DNA of 64,000 bases from Ascidia mentula (lineage: Eukaryota > Chordata > Ascidiacea > Phlebobranchia > Ascidiidae): positions 20,722,001 through 20,786,000 of the forward strand of contig OX387201.1 of assembly GCA_947561715.1 (NCBI GenBank), read 5' to 3'. This document shows, one piece after another, positions 12,401 to 22,428 of this stretch. The notes under the pieces are model-generated. The model was not told the DNA's origin. It saw only the letters and a list, made by a program, of their open reading frames with translations, and made no database searches. Made by a program: the position numbers and the translations under genes. How positions within the stretch are numbered: the first letter of the stretch is position 1; each line of letters starts with the position of its first letter.

Positions 12401-13585
12401 AAAAGTTGTGGTCTGTATTCGTCGTTTAATTATAATACAGCAACAACTTGCAAGACATGTGGCAACCAGGAGAAATTTGAGAACGAGCAATCTGTACTGA
12501 CATTGCCGTTGTTCGATCACATCCCGGACAACGGCCATCTCAGCACATATTGTGAAACTGAGTTTCACAACGTTGCCACCAGCCGCTGTTCACATTGCAA
12601 TTTGAATACGGAGAAGACGATTAGTAGTGAGATCAAAAGTCCAAAAGATGTTTTGTGCATTGCAGTTTTTAGAAATGTAGGCGGCAAAAAAAGTAGTAAG
12701 CGCATTGTCCCAGATGAATTTTTGCCTGTTTCAAATGGAGTAATGTTTAGGCTTGTGTCTGTTATTGTTCACATAGGATCTGCTGTTACCTCGGGTCATT
12801 ATTTGGCATATAAATTTTCTCAAGAAAATTTGACAGAATACAATGACGATATAGTGAAATATGTGACATGGAACAGCGTAAAAGAAAGGGTATTTACTAG
12901 TAGTTGCATTTTTTATTATAAGAAAGTCAAGTCCGATAATCAGTCTCCCAGTTCACCTCAGCCAAAGATTGTTGTCCATCGCAAACCGCGCCGTTTCAAC
13001 GAGGCAGCAGCGAAATCTACGGATCGCATTATACACAGAAATTTTCTTCTTGAACAATACAATGATGGAAGAAGTATTGTAATTTCGGATGATACGAAAT
13101 TGACCCCCGCAATAAAACAATCATATGACTTCGTTTATAAACAAATTAATGGGATTTTGTCAAAATCTTTTGAGCAAGGAAAAGATCTACCGGAATGTTA
13201 CCGCCTATGTTTATATTACCATGGAAAAAAAAATGTGTTGATAAATTACAATAAACACTTTTCACACCTTAAAATCTCCCAAGATGAAATGAGCAATATA
13301 ATGCGATTCGTTGAATACTCGTTTTGTCGTCGTCTCGTGCGACAACGACTTGTTGGTAGTCAGGTTTTCCGGGAATCGTTTTGCGACCGTGATTTGAAAC
13401 CAGATTTGATTGTGCAAGGAAGCATGATCAGTGAGATGTTGAAAGATGAGACACTGAATTTTAATTTTTTTTTTAATAACATTTTGTACTTTGAGGCATT
13501 AATTGGTTATTTTATGAGTGTGGGTAACAGTGCCTACGAGGAAACATGTAGAAGGGTCGGTTCTAAACCATCGCTTTATATTTAA
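5689..13585 (+). CDS. Multidomain transposase: SGNH - PHD - DDE - ULP1 - USP fusion
   Basis: Predicted as three exons, 5689-6069, 6216-6453 and 6657-13585, about 2,515 residues. Both introns (146 and 203 bp) have GT..AG ends and join the frames exactly: phase 0 after CAG at 6069, and phase 1 from 6453 into the acceptor after TTGCACAG at 6656. The first ATG has a good context (cgacATGG). Order: SGNH hydrolase (1-200), 27-residue repeats (about 278-620), PHD finger (888-945), CxxC/His cluster (1150-1196), DDE transposase (1311, 1385, 1645), basic patch KFKKRKRNK (about 1716), ULP1-like protease (1911-1973), USP-like protease (2041-2254) and an unrecognised C-terminal 240 residues. No internal stop in 6.9 kb implies recent function. 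The superfamily is uncertain; MULE-like or KDZ-like are the nearest guesses. The second intron is inferred and could be absent, giving two proteins. Confidence 0.7.
6870..7895 (+). repeat. 81-bp coding tandem repeat (27 residues, about 13 copies)
   Basis: About 13 copies of an 81-bp unit encode a low-complexity Ser/Ala/Lys/Arg-rich 27-residue repeat with the core SSAKAV and TTQSRVDNE. Variants alternate between RRSS, RHSS and RGSS. As 81 is a multiple of three, copy gain or loss keeps the frame. The repeat is basic and probably disordered, so a linker or nucleic-acid binding role is plausible. The +1 frame is also open through the repeats (6918-8048), which is a consequence of the unit length and not evidence of a second gene. 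Confidence 0.95.
7940..8680 (+). other. Hydrophobic stretch and helical region of the transposon protein
   Basis: The frame first crosses an AT-rich, strongly hydrophobic segment (IFSFCIFYLFFMQYCLCSIG) and then an unrecognised, Lys-rich, probably helical region up to the PHD finger. The hydrophobic part looks like a retained intron (GTATTT at 7950, TTTTCAG at 8091), but removing those 142 bp would break the main frame. Either the segment is translated, or the true splice sites differ. No domain is recognised in the helical part. Confidence 0.5.
8684..8875 (+). other. PHD-type zinc finger
   Basis: Residues 888-945 of the predicted protein read FCVCNAPYDGTLMVECETC, then QQWFHPSCV and a later CPGF. 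The order C-x-C, C-x2-C, W-F-H-x2-C and a last Cys is the PHD pattern. The final Cys pair is not clear by eye. PHD fingers read histone tails, so this may direct integration or link the protease domains to chromatin, which is an inference. Confidence 0.75.
9445..11090 (+). other. CxxC/His cluster and DDE transposase core
   Basis: A Cys/His cluster (FYCAHKRCESCMC to HHRACKKC, residues about 1150-1196) precedes an RNase-H-like core. The probable catalytic residues are Asp1311 in YFDSTGS, Asp1385 in LIIDGSMAMW and Glu1645 in GIIEEHFRDLK. A CYSH motif lies between the second Asp and the Glu, as in MULE, P and hAT-type transposases with an inserted helical domain. The ending RIARIDDFALKYYD fits the common R-x-D-x-F tail of such animal transposases. 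The superfamily cannot be fixed by eye. Confidence 0.7.
11370..12050 (+). other. ULP1-like (C48) cysteine protease domain
   Basis: The full catalytic set of SUMO-type proteases is present with the right spacing: His1911 in EGHFVVLWL, Asp1928 in VFYDSAG, Gln1967 in VTQCDLSS and Cys1973 in SSCGVCVC (Gln to Cys six positions, as in ULP1). ULP1 domains occur in Zisupton, some MULE and some CACTA transposons. The intact residues suggest it is active. Its target, SUMO or the element's own polyprotein, is unknown. Confidence 0.82.
12120..12930 (+). other. USP-like (C19) ubiquitin protease domain
   Basis: The Cys box GLPNLYNNCWLNSVLQ contains catalytic Cys2041 and the usual Asn before it. It is followed by QQQDPIEFL (the family's QQDAxEFL), a CxxC pair (TTCKTC) and a second (RCSHC) that would bind zinc in the fingers, and the His box VIVHIGSAVTSGHYLAYKF with His2254. 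A late W-N-S-V-K segment and FYYKK ending match the last strand of USP folds. The domain is somewhat shorter than typical USPs. It follows the ULP1 domain in the same frame with about 65 residues between the two active-site cysteines. Confidence 0.85.
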
Positions 13586-14145
13586 AAATGCAAAGTAGAA
13601 ACGGGCACGGTTGTTATTTTGATTTATTGGTTAATCTCAGTATACTGGGCAATAAGCAGTGTTACCCGGGTCGACACTGTATAGACAAGGTTTAAATTTT
13701 CCCGCTACAGAGACCCCGCCCACCATACGTTAATTAAGGAATCCATTCACATATTTTTTATATAATTATATATAATTATTATATTAATTAATTATATTTG
13801 TGTTTGCCGTAACGATATTTTAGAGTAATTATATTTTTTTGATTCAAGTCAGTTCTTTTCTTCATTTGGATACACTTGCGTCCAAATGTTGTTTTATCTG
13901 CAAAATAAAACCACTACGATTGCCGGAACCTTGACGTGGTGTAGTGGCTTTGTACCAATACCGGCACTTACTAAAACAAATCGTATCAATCACCACTAAA
14001 GCAAAGAGAGGCAATGTCCATTAAGTCATGCTTTTTTTTTGATACTTGGAACATACCGATAACCTTTGTTAACGCCTTCGTTAACGCCTGAAAGTTATGT
14101 TTAAGCCATGTCGCTAGCGTATACGAGGGCAATAGACTCTATCTT
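13586..14145 (+). other. 3' flank of transposase gene with polyadenylation signal
   Basis: Non-coding, very AT-rich DNA between the stop codon and the right arm. An AATAAA at 13904-13909 on the forward strand is a plausible polyadenylation signal for the transposase mRNA. The stretch 13755-13800 is a TA/AAT-rich run able to fold on itself. No gene is seen. Confidence 0.5.
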
Positions 14146-17100
14146 ATACCGCGTTCATCTGCATGCTCCAGGCAAGCTCTGTGCAAAATAAAAAACAATT
14201 CTACGGCCCGGAAAGGTTTCAAATGTTCGCCTGTACGGGAGGCTTTGTGGCCAGTCTATATGCGCGTGAAGCGCTCTATATCGTCACAGAGGGTGACTTG
14301 CAGTTAAGTTCATTTCATTGGGAAACTTGAAAACTGTTGGGATTTTAACTTATACCGCGTTCATCTGCATGCTTCAGGCAAGCTCTGTGCAAAATTAAAA
14401 AAAATCCTACGGCCCGGAAAGGTTTGAAATGTTCGCCTGTACGAGAGGCTTTGTGGCCAACCTGTACGCGCGTAAAGGGCTCTATGACGTCATAGCCGGT
14501 GACCTGCAGTTAAGTTCATTTCGCTGGGAAACTTGAAAACTGTTGGGATTTTAACTTATACCGCGTTCATCTGCATGCTTCAGGCAAGCTCTGTGCAAAA
14601 TTAAGAAAAATCCTACGGCCCGGAAAGGTTTCAATTGTTAGCCTGTACGATAGGCCTCGTGGCCAGCCTATATGCGCGTGAAGCGCTCTATGTCGTCACA
14701 GCGGGTGACCTGCAGTTGTTTCATTTCGCTGGGAAACTTGAAAACTGTTGGGATTTTAACTTATACCGCGTTCATCTGCATGCTTCAGGCAAGCTCTGTG
14801 CAAAATTAAAAAAAATCCTACGGCCCGGAAAGGTTTCAAATGTTCGCCTGTTCGAGAGGCTTTGTGCACAGCCTATACGCGCTTAAAGGGCTTTGTGTCG
14901 TTATAGCCGGTGACCTGCAGTTAAGTTCATTTCACTGGGAAACTTGAAAACTGTTGGGATTTTAACTTATACCACGTTCATCTGCATGCTTCAGGCAAGC
15001 TCTGTGCAAAATTTAAAAAAATCCTACGGCCCGGAAAGGTTTCAAATGTTCGCCTGTTCGAGAGGCTTTGTGCACAGCCTATACGCGCGTAAAGGGCTCT
15101 ATGTCGTTATAGCCGGTGACCTGCAGTTAAGTTCATTTCGCTGGGAAACTTGAAAACGGTTGGGATTTTAACTTATACCGCGTTCATCTGCATGCTTCAG
15201 GCAAGCTCTGTGCAAAATTAAAAAAAATCCTACGGCCCGGAAAGGTTTCAAGTGTTCGCCTGTACGAGAGGCCTTGTGGCCAACCTGTACGCGCGTAAAG
15301 GGCTCTATGTCGTTATAGCCGATGACCTGCAGTTAAGTTCATTTCGCTGGGAAACTTGAAAACTGTTGGGATTTTAACTTATACCGCGTTCATCTGCATG
15401 CTTCAGGCAAGCTCTGTGCAAAATTAAAAAAAATCCTACGGCCCGGAAAGGTTTCAAATGTTCGCCTGTTCGAGAGGCTTTGTGCACAGCCTATACGCGC
15501 TTAAAGGGCTTTGTGTCGTTATAGCCGGTGACCTGCAGTTAAGTTCATTTCACTGGGAAACTTGAAAACTGTTGGGATTTTAACTTATACCACGTTCATC
15601 TGCATGCTTCAGGCAAGCTCTGTGCAAAATTAAAAAAAATCCTTCGGCCCGGAAAGGTTTCAAATGTTAGCCTGTTCGAGAGGCTTTGTGCACAGCCTAT
15701 ACGCGCGTAAAGGGCTCTATGTCGTTATAGCCGGTGACCTGCAGTTAAGTTCATTTCGCTGGGAAACTTGAAAACTGTTGGGATTTTAACTTATACCGCG
15801 TTCATCTGCATGCTTCAGGCAATCTCTGTGCAAAATTAAAAAAAATCCTTCGGCCCGGAAAGGTTTCAAATGTTCGCCTGTTCGAGAGGCTTTGTGCACA
15901 GCCTATACGCGCGTAAAGGGCTCTATGTCGTTATAGCCGGTGACCTGCAGTTAAGTTCATTTCGCTGGGAAACTTGAAAACTGTTGGGATTTTAACTTAT
16001 ACCACGTTCATCTGCATGCTTCAGGCAAGCTCTGTGCAAAATTAAAAAAAATCCTACGGCCCGGAAAGGTTTCAAATGTTCGCCTGTACGAGAGGCCTTG
16101 TGGCCAACCTGTACGCGCGTAAAGGGCTCTATGTCGTTATAGCCGATGACCTGCAGTTAAGTTCATTTCGCTGGGAAACTTGAAAACTGTTGGGATTTTA
16201 ACTTATACCGCGTTCATCTGCATGCTTCAGGCAAGCTCTGTGCAAAATTAAAAAAAATCCTACGGCCCGGAAAGGTTTCAAATGTTCGCCTGTACGAGAG
16301 GCCTTGTGGCCAACCTGTACGCGCGTAAAGGGCTCTATGTCGTTATAGCCGATGACCTGCAGTTAAGTTCATTTCGCTGGGAAACTTGAAAACTGTTGGG
16401 ATTTTAACTTATACCACGTTCATCTGCATGCTTCAGGCAAGCTCTGTGCAAAATTTGAAAAAATCCTACGGCCCGGAAAGGTTTCAAATGTTCGCCTGTT
16501 CGAGAGGCTTTGTGCACAGCCTATACGCGCGTAAAGGGCTCTATGTCGTTATAGCCGGTGACCTGCAGTTAAGTTCATTTCACTGGGAAACTTGAAAACT
16601 GTTGGGATTTTAACTTATACCACGTTCATCTGCATGCTTCAGGCAAGCTCTGTGCAAAATTAAAAAAAATCCTACGGCCCGGAAAGGTTTCAAATGTTCG
16701 CCTGTTCGAGAGGCTTTGTGCACAGCCTATACGCGCGTAAAGGGCTCTATGTCGTTATAGCCGGTGACCTGCAGTTAAGTTCATTTCGCTGGGAAACTTG
16801 AAAACTGTTGGGATTTTAACTTATACCGCGTTCATCTGCATGCTTCAGGCAAGCTCTGTGCAAAATTAAAAAAAATCCTACGGCCCGGAAAGGTTTCAAA
16901 TGTTCGCCTGTACGAGAGGCCTTGTGGCCAACCTGTACGCGCGTAAAGGGCTCTATGTCGTTATAGCCGATGACCTGCAGTTAAGTTCATTTCGCTGGGA
17001 AACTTGAAAACTGTTGGGATTTTAACTTATACCACGTTCATCTGCATGCTTCAGGCAAGCTCTGTGCAAAATTAAAAAAAATCCTACGGCCCGGAAAGGT

Positions 17101-20100
17101 TTCAAATGTTCGCCTGTTCGAGAGGCTTTGTGCACAGCCTATACGCGCGTAAAGGGCTCTATGTCGTTATAGCCGGTGACCTGCAGTTAAGTTCATTTCG
17201 CTGGGAAACTTGAAAACTGTTGGGATTTTAACTTATACCGCGTTCATCTGCATGCTTCAGGCAAGCTCTGTGCAAAATTAAAAAAAATCCTACGGCCCGG
17301 AAAGGTTTCAAATGTTCGCCTGTACGAGAGGCCTTGTGGCCAACCTGTACGCGCGTAAAGGGCTCTATGTCGTTATAGCCGATGACCTGCAGTTAAGTTC
17401 ATTTCGCTGGGAAACTTGAAAACTGTTGGGATTTTAACTTATACCGCGTTCATCTGCATGCTTCAGGCAAGCTCTGTGCAAAATTAAAAAAAATCCCAAG
17501 GCCCGGAAAGGTTTCAAATGTTCGCCTGTTCGAGAGGCTTTGTGCACAGCCTATACGCGCTTAAAGGGCTTTGTGTCGTTATAGCCGGTGACCTGCAGTT
17601 AAGTTCATTTCACTGGGAAACTTGAAAACTGTTGGGATTTTAACTTATACCACGTTCATCTGCATGCTTCAGGCAAGCTCTGTGCAAAATTTAAAAAAAT
17701 CCTACGGCCCGGAAAGGTTTTAAATGTTCGCCTGTTCGAGAGGCTTTGTGCACAGCCTATACGCGCGTAAAGGGCTCTATGTCGTTATAGCCGGTGACCT
17801 GCAGTTAAGTTCATTTCGCTGGGAAACTTGAAAACTGTTGGGATTTTAACTTATACCGCGTTCATCTGCATGCTTCAGGCAAGCTCTGTGCAAAATTAAA
17901 AAAAATCCTACGGCCCGGAAAGGTTTCAAATGTTCGCCTGTTCGAGAGGCTTTGTGCACAGCCTATACGCGCTTAAAGGGCTTTGTGTCGTTATAGCCGG
18001 TGACCTGCAGTTAAGTTCATTTCACTGGGAAACTTGAAAACTGTTGGGATTTTAACTTATACCACGTTCATCTGCATGCTTCAGGCAAGCTCTGTGCAAA
18101 ATTAAAAAAAATCCTACGGCCCGGAAAGGTTTCAAATGTTCGCCTGTTCGAGAGGCTTTGTGCACAGCCTATACGCGCGTAAAGGGCTCTATGTCGTTAT
18201 AGCCGGTGACCTGCAGTTAAGTTCATTTCGCTGGGAAACTTGAAAACTGTTGGGATTTTAACTTATACCGCGTTCATCTGCATGCTTCAGGCAAGCTCTG
18301 TGCAAAATTAAAAAAAATCCTACGGCCCGGAAAGGTTTCAAATGTTCGCCTGTACGAGAGGCCTTGTGGCCAACCTGTACGCGCGTAAAGGGCTCTATGT
18401 CGTTATAGCCGATGACCTGCAGTTAAGTTCATTTCGCTGGGAAACTTGAAAACTGTTGGGATTTTAACTTATACCGCGTTCATCTGCATGCTTCAGGCAA
18501 GCTCTGTGCAAAATTAAAAAAAATCCTACGGCCCGGAAAGGTTTCAAATGTTCGCCTGTTCGAGAGGCTTTGTGCACAGCCTATACGCGCTTAAAGGGCT
18601 TTGTGTCGTTATAGCCGGTGACCTGCAGTTAAGTTCATTTCACTGGGAAACTTGAAAACTGTTGGGATTTTAACTTATACCACGTTCATCTGCATGCTTC
18701 AGGCAAGCTCTGTGCAAAATTTGAAAAAATCCTACGGCCCGGAAAGGTTTCAAATGTTCGCCTGTTCGAGAGGCTTTGTGCACAGCCTATACGCGCGTAA
18801 AGGGCTCTATGTCGTTATAGCCGGTGACCTGCAGTTAAGTTCATTTCACTGGGAAACTTGAAAACTGTTGGGATTTTAACTTATACCACGTTCATCTGCA
18901 TGCTTCAGGCAAGCTCTGTGCAAAATTAAAAAAAATCCTACGGCCCGGAAAGGTTTCAAATGTTCGCCTGTTCGAGAGGCTTTGTGCACAGCCTATACGC
19001 GCTTAAAGGGCTTTGTGTCGTTATAGCCGGTGACCTGCAGTTAAGTTCATTTCACTGGGAAACTTGAAAACTGTTGGGATTTTAACTTATACCACGTTCA
19101 TCTGCATGCTTCAGGCAAGCTCTGTGCAAAATTAAAAAAAATCCTACGGCCCGGAAAGGTTTCAAATGTTCGCCTGTTCGAGAGGCTTTGTGCACAGCCT
19201 ATACGCGCGTAAAGGGCTCTATGTCGTTATAGCCGGTGACCTGCAGTTAAGTTCATTTCGCTGGGAAACTTGAAAACTGTTGGGATTTTAACTTATACCG
19301 CGTTCATCTGCATGCTTCAGGCAAGCTCTGTGCAAAATTTAAAAAAATCCTACGGCCCGGAAAGGTTTCAAATGTTCGCCTGTACGAGAGGCCTTGTGGC
19401 CAACCTGTACGCGCGTAAAGGGCTCTATGTCGTTATAGCCGATGACCTGCAGTTAAGTTCATTTCGCTGGGAAACTTGAAAACTGTTGGGATTTTAACTT
19501 ATACCGCGTTCATCTGCATGCTTCAGGCAAGCTCTGTGCAAAATTAAAAAAAATCCTACGGCCCGGAAAGGTTTCAAATGTTCGCCTGTTCGAGAGGCTT
19601 TGTGCACAGCCTATACGCGCTTAAAGGGCTTTGTGTCGTTATAGCCGGTGACCTGCAGTTAAGTTCATTTCACTGGGAAACTTGAAAACTGTTGGGATTT
19701 TAACTTATACCACGTTCATCTGCATGCTTCAGGCAAGCTCTGTGCAAAATTTAAAAAAATCCTACGGCCCGGAAAGGTTTCAAATGTTCGCCTGTTCGAG
19801 AGGCTTTGTGCACAGCCTATACGCGCGTAAAGGGCTCTATGTCGTTATAGCCGGTGACCTGCAGTTAAGTTCATTTCGCTGGGAAACTTGAAAACTGTTG
19901 GGATTTTAACTTATACCGCGTTCATCTGCATGCTTCAGGCAAGCTCTGTGCAAAATTAAAAAAAATCCTACGGCCCGGAAAGGTTTCAAATGTTCGCCTG
20001 TACGAGAGGCCTTGTGGCCAACCTGTACGCGCGTAAAGGGCTCTATGTCGTTATAGCCGATGACCTGCAGTTAAGTTCATTTCGCTGGGAAACTTGAAAA

Positions 20101-20203
20101 CTGTTGGGATTTTAACTTATACCGCGTTCATCTGCATGCTTCAGGCAAGCTCTGTGCAAAATTAAAAAAAATCCTACGGCCCGGAAAGGTTTCAAATGTT
20201 CGC
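14146..20203 (+). repeat. Right arm: 206-bp tandem repeat with higher-order structure
   Basis: About 29.4 units of the 206-bp repeat in forward orientation. From about 15000 on, three unit types recur: A (GTACGAGAGGCCTTGTGGCC, GCCGATGACC), B (ACGCGCTTAAAGGGCTTTG, TTTCACTGGG) and C (GTTCGAGAGGCTTTGTGC with GCGCGTAAAGG). They often run A-B-C, a 618-bp higher-order repeat, with some A-C, B-C and C-C steps. Units of one type are nearly identical even when kilobases apart, which shows recent array turnover. The first three units next to the gene are more like left-arm units. The 69- to 83-residue open frames in it have no coding meaning. Confidence 0.95.
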
Positions 20204-20484
20204 CTATATCAAGCGACTTCTCCACTTTATGCTTTGTTTAAGTTCGCATCCAAATTCACAAGTATTGCTGCCTCAGTATATACATTTTGCGAAAACAAAA
20301 TAGTGTGACTTGATCATGGAGGTGTACCAAAGTTACATTGATGTTTTTGAATGGTAATTATGCTCTAATTTGTGTATATACTTGTGTTTTGTTTTTGTTA
20401 AATCCATTGAAGTTGTGTTCAGTCATGCGTGAAAAATATTTCGTTGATATAAAAAAAAATTTCGCCGAAATGACAGAAGTCTGA
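20204..20484. other. Spacer outside the right arm
   Basis: Unique AT-rich DNA between the outer edge of the satellite arm and the start of the duplicated cysteine-protease block. No coding sequence or repeat is recognised. If the transposon's true tip and target duplication lie beyond the last 206-bp unit, they should be here. Confidence 0.5.
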
Positions 20485-21063
20485 AAAGTCATCATTCATT
20501 TGTTTTTCTGAGTTTCCATTTTTTCCTAAAAACGTGACTTGGCACTGGACAGATAGGGGATTTCCCAATTTGTTAAAATAATGACGTCAGTGTTTTTTTG
20601 ATGATCAGAAAAGGTTGTGCTTCAGGGGCCGTTTTCTGACGCCATAAAAATTTAGGGATTTTTGTAAGGCCATAATTTCATCTGTTTTTTTTTTCAATAT
20701 CAATACATTTTCCAAACAGAAATAAAAAAGAATTTTGTGTCCGAAGATTGCGGAACCTTCCCTTAACGCGAAACATAGACTGTACGATTCAAGTTACGCC
20801 TCAACTACTATGCAAAATGTAACGGTTACGATCCAATGAAACTAAACACGCCCAGTCTCCTCGCAACCAGCATTCAGTTGTTTTAGTGTGTAGTATTTTG
20901 CTGATTCACTGAAGGTTTGTAAGGGTTAGTATTTGTTACTAGGATTGTTTTTGCTGACTTCGCGAGCAATCGGTAAAGAAAACCCGAAACTCTGGCTTAT
21001 TGTGAGTTGGGCAGGGGTCTACTTTCATATTGAACTGAGAAAACGTTATGCGGAAACGTTTTG

Positions 21064-21728
21064 TAGAAAATGTTGATTTTTCGTATTTGTGTTACGCTTC
21101 TTACACCAAACGCTTTCCAAGGTCCTCAGGAGCTGCATTACCGGCTCACCACAAGCCTGTTCCAGCACAACGGTTTTCCCAACAGATTAAATATTGTTCA
21201 TAAAACTTTAAAATACAAGCAGGCGAATATCGATCTACAAAGCAGCCTGGCAGTCCTCTTTCAGAGTCTCGCGTTAGTCCCGTTTCTATCTTTTATATCA
21301 CTCGTCATTGGCCCAACGGTGTCACGTGAGAGAGAGGGAGTTAGCGCTGCGATATAAAATCAACGTACGGTGACTGGTGCGTTCGAGACAATTAAGTGAA
21401 TTAAAATATAAATTAACATAAAAACATTTAATTAAGTAGGTGGAAGGTTTAAGAAAAAGAAAAAGAGGTGAAAAAACGTGGCGTAAATGAATACGTGATA
21501 TAATAAAGCGTGAAAACTTGGAAAGAAAACGTCAAACGAGTGATCGCAGGTTCTTTTGCGCTACATTTGTGGAGTTAACTTTTAAGATAACCAGTTATCT
21601 GCAGACAGTTGTGCACACGGTTTCGACCTATTGGGTCTCATCAGTGTATTTGATGACTGACGACGGTCTGGTCGACCAACCAGCCACACAGAGTCTATTT
21701 GAGTTGTATGTGGAGGTTAAATATAAAC
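21064..21728 (-). mobile_element. Inserted retroelement-like piece present only in copy 1
   Basis: Copy 2 runs directly from ATGCGGAAACG to ACATTTTATGATTAT, whereas copy 1 has about 665 extra bases between the same flanks. The inserted DNA has no recognised coding frame. On the reverse strand it contains a hammerhead-ribozyme-like core, which points to a Penelope-like element or a non-autonomous retrozyme-like element. Exact ends and target duplication cannot be fixed. Confidence 0.55.
21595..21655 (-). ncRNA. Hammerhead-ribozyme-like motif
   Basis: On the reverse strand 21644-21620 reads CTGATGA, a stem-loop GACC/CAATA/GGTC, then GAAAC, which is the conserved core of a hammerhead ribozyme. 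Downstream an ACTGTC could supply stem III and the cleavage site, closing with the AC of GAAAC. Stem I pairing is weak (two pairs beside the core), so activity is doubtful. It lies in a segment inserted into copy 1 of the duplicated block. Confidence 0.5.
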
Positions 21729-22428
21729 ATCACATTTTATGATTATATTTGCGATCAATCAACTCACCAACGTTGGAATTCAAGGATGTAATTCAATGGT
21801 TCTCAAACTGTTCGTCGGGACGCCCTGGTGCATTCATTTCAATTTCCAAAAGCGTCGGGTAAATTTAATCCCAGCCTTTCACAATAATCAGTGCGTCACA
21901 AGTACTGCGAATATCTCATTTCTCATGACGTAACAGCAGTCGGTTTCGCTTTGCAATCAATTGTTTTAATCGCGCAGCGTTAAAATGAGTTGAAAGCGAG
22001 AAGTTGGTAAATCATGTGTGACGTCAAGCAAGTAGTCATGGTGAAGACTCATAGTTTTATGTACGGTTGTGTATGCGTACAAATCTGTATTTGAACAAGA
22101 ATTTGTATGTTAAATCTTATATGTTACTCACAGCAGTAGTTGATTAAATTATTCCAACAAGTACTTAGTTATTTATTACAACAATTAAAGTTAATTAGCT
22201 AATCAAAAACATTGATTTCTTTATCAAGTGTAGTCACCACGTATTGTATACTGTTGGAATGTGACTGCAGCGTATATACAGAAACTTATACGCAGCAAAA
22301 TGATGTAACCCATAGTATATCCTGGCGTTGAAATGGTGATAACTTATCATATACCGTTATCATGTTAATACATACTGGCATTTTTATGTAGGCATAACTT
22401 TTTTATTTCAACGTGCTGAGCCTGAACA

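Larger units (their letters stand above)
1..20203. mobile_element. Giant foldback-type DNA transposon with satellite arms
   Basis: Two arrays of the same 206-bp unit face each other in inverted orientation (left arm 1-5250, right arm 14146-20203) and enclose about 8.9 kb of single-copy DNA with one large transposase gene on the forward strand. Arms made of tandem repeats in inverted orientation are the hallmark of foldback elements (Drosophila FB, sea urchin TU, Galileo). The outer right edge is sharp: the unit breaks off near 20203 and unrelated DNA follows. The outer left edge lies outside the window, so no target-site duplication can be read. The inner edges of the two arms stop at different points of the unit. 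That the arrays are the element's termini is an inference; a transposon nested in an inverted satellite is the alternative. Confidence 0.72.

Noticed and set aside
14146-20203. CRISPR array or rDNA-type spacer
   Set aside because: The units are contiguous 206-bp repeats with no spacers and the genome is eukaryotic. No rRNA sequence is present.
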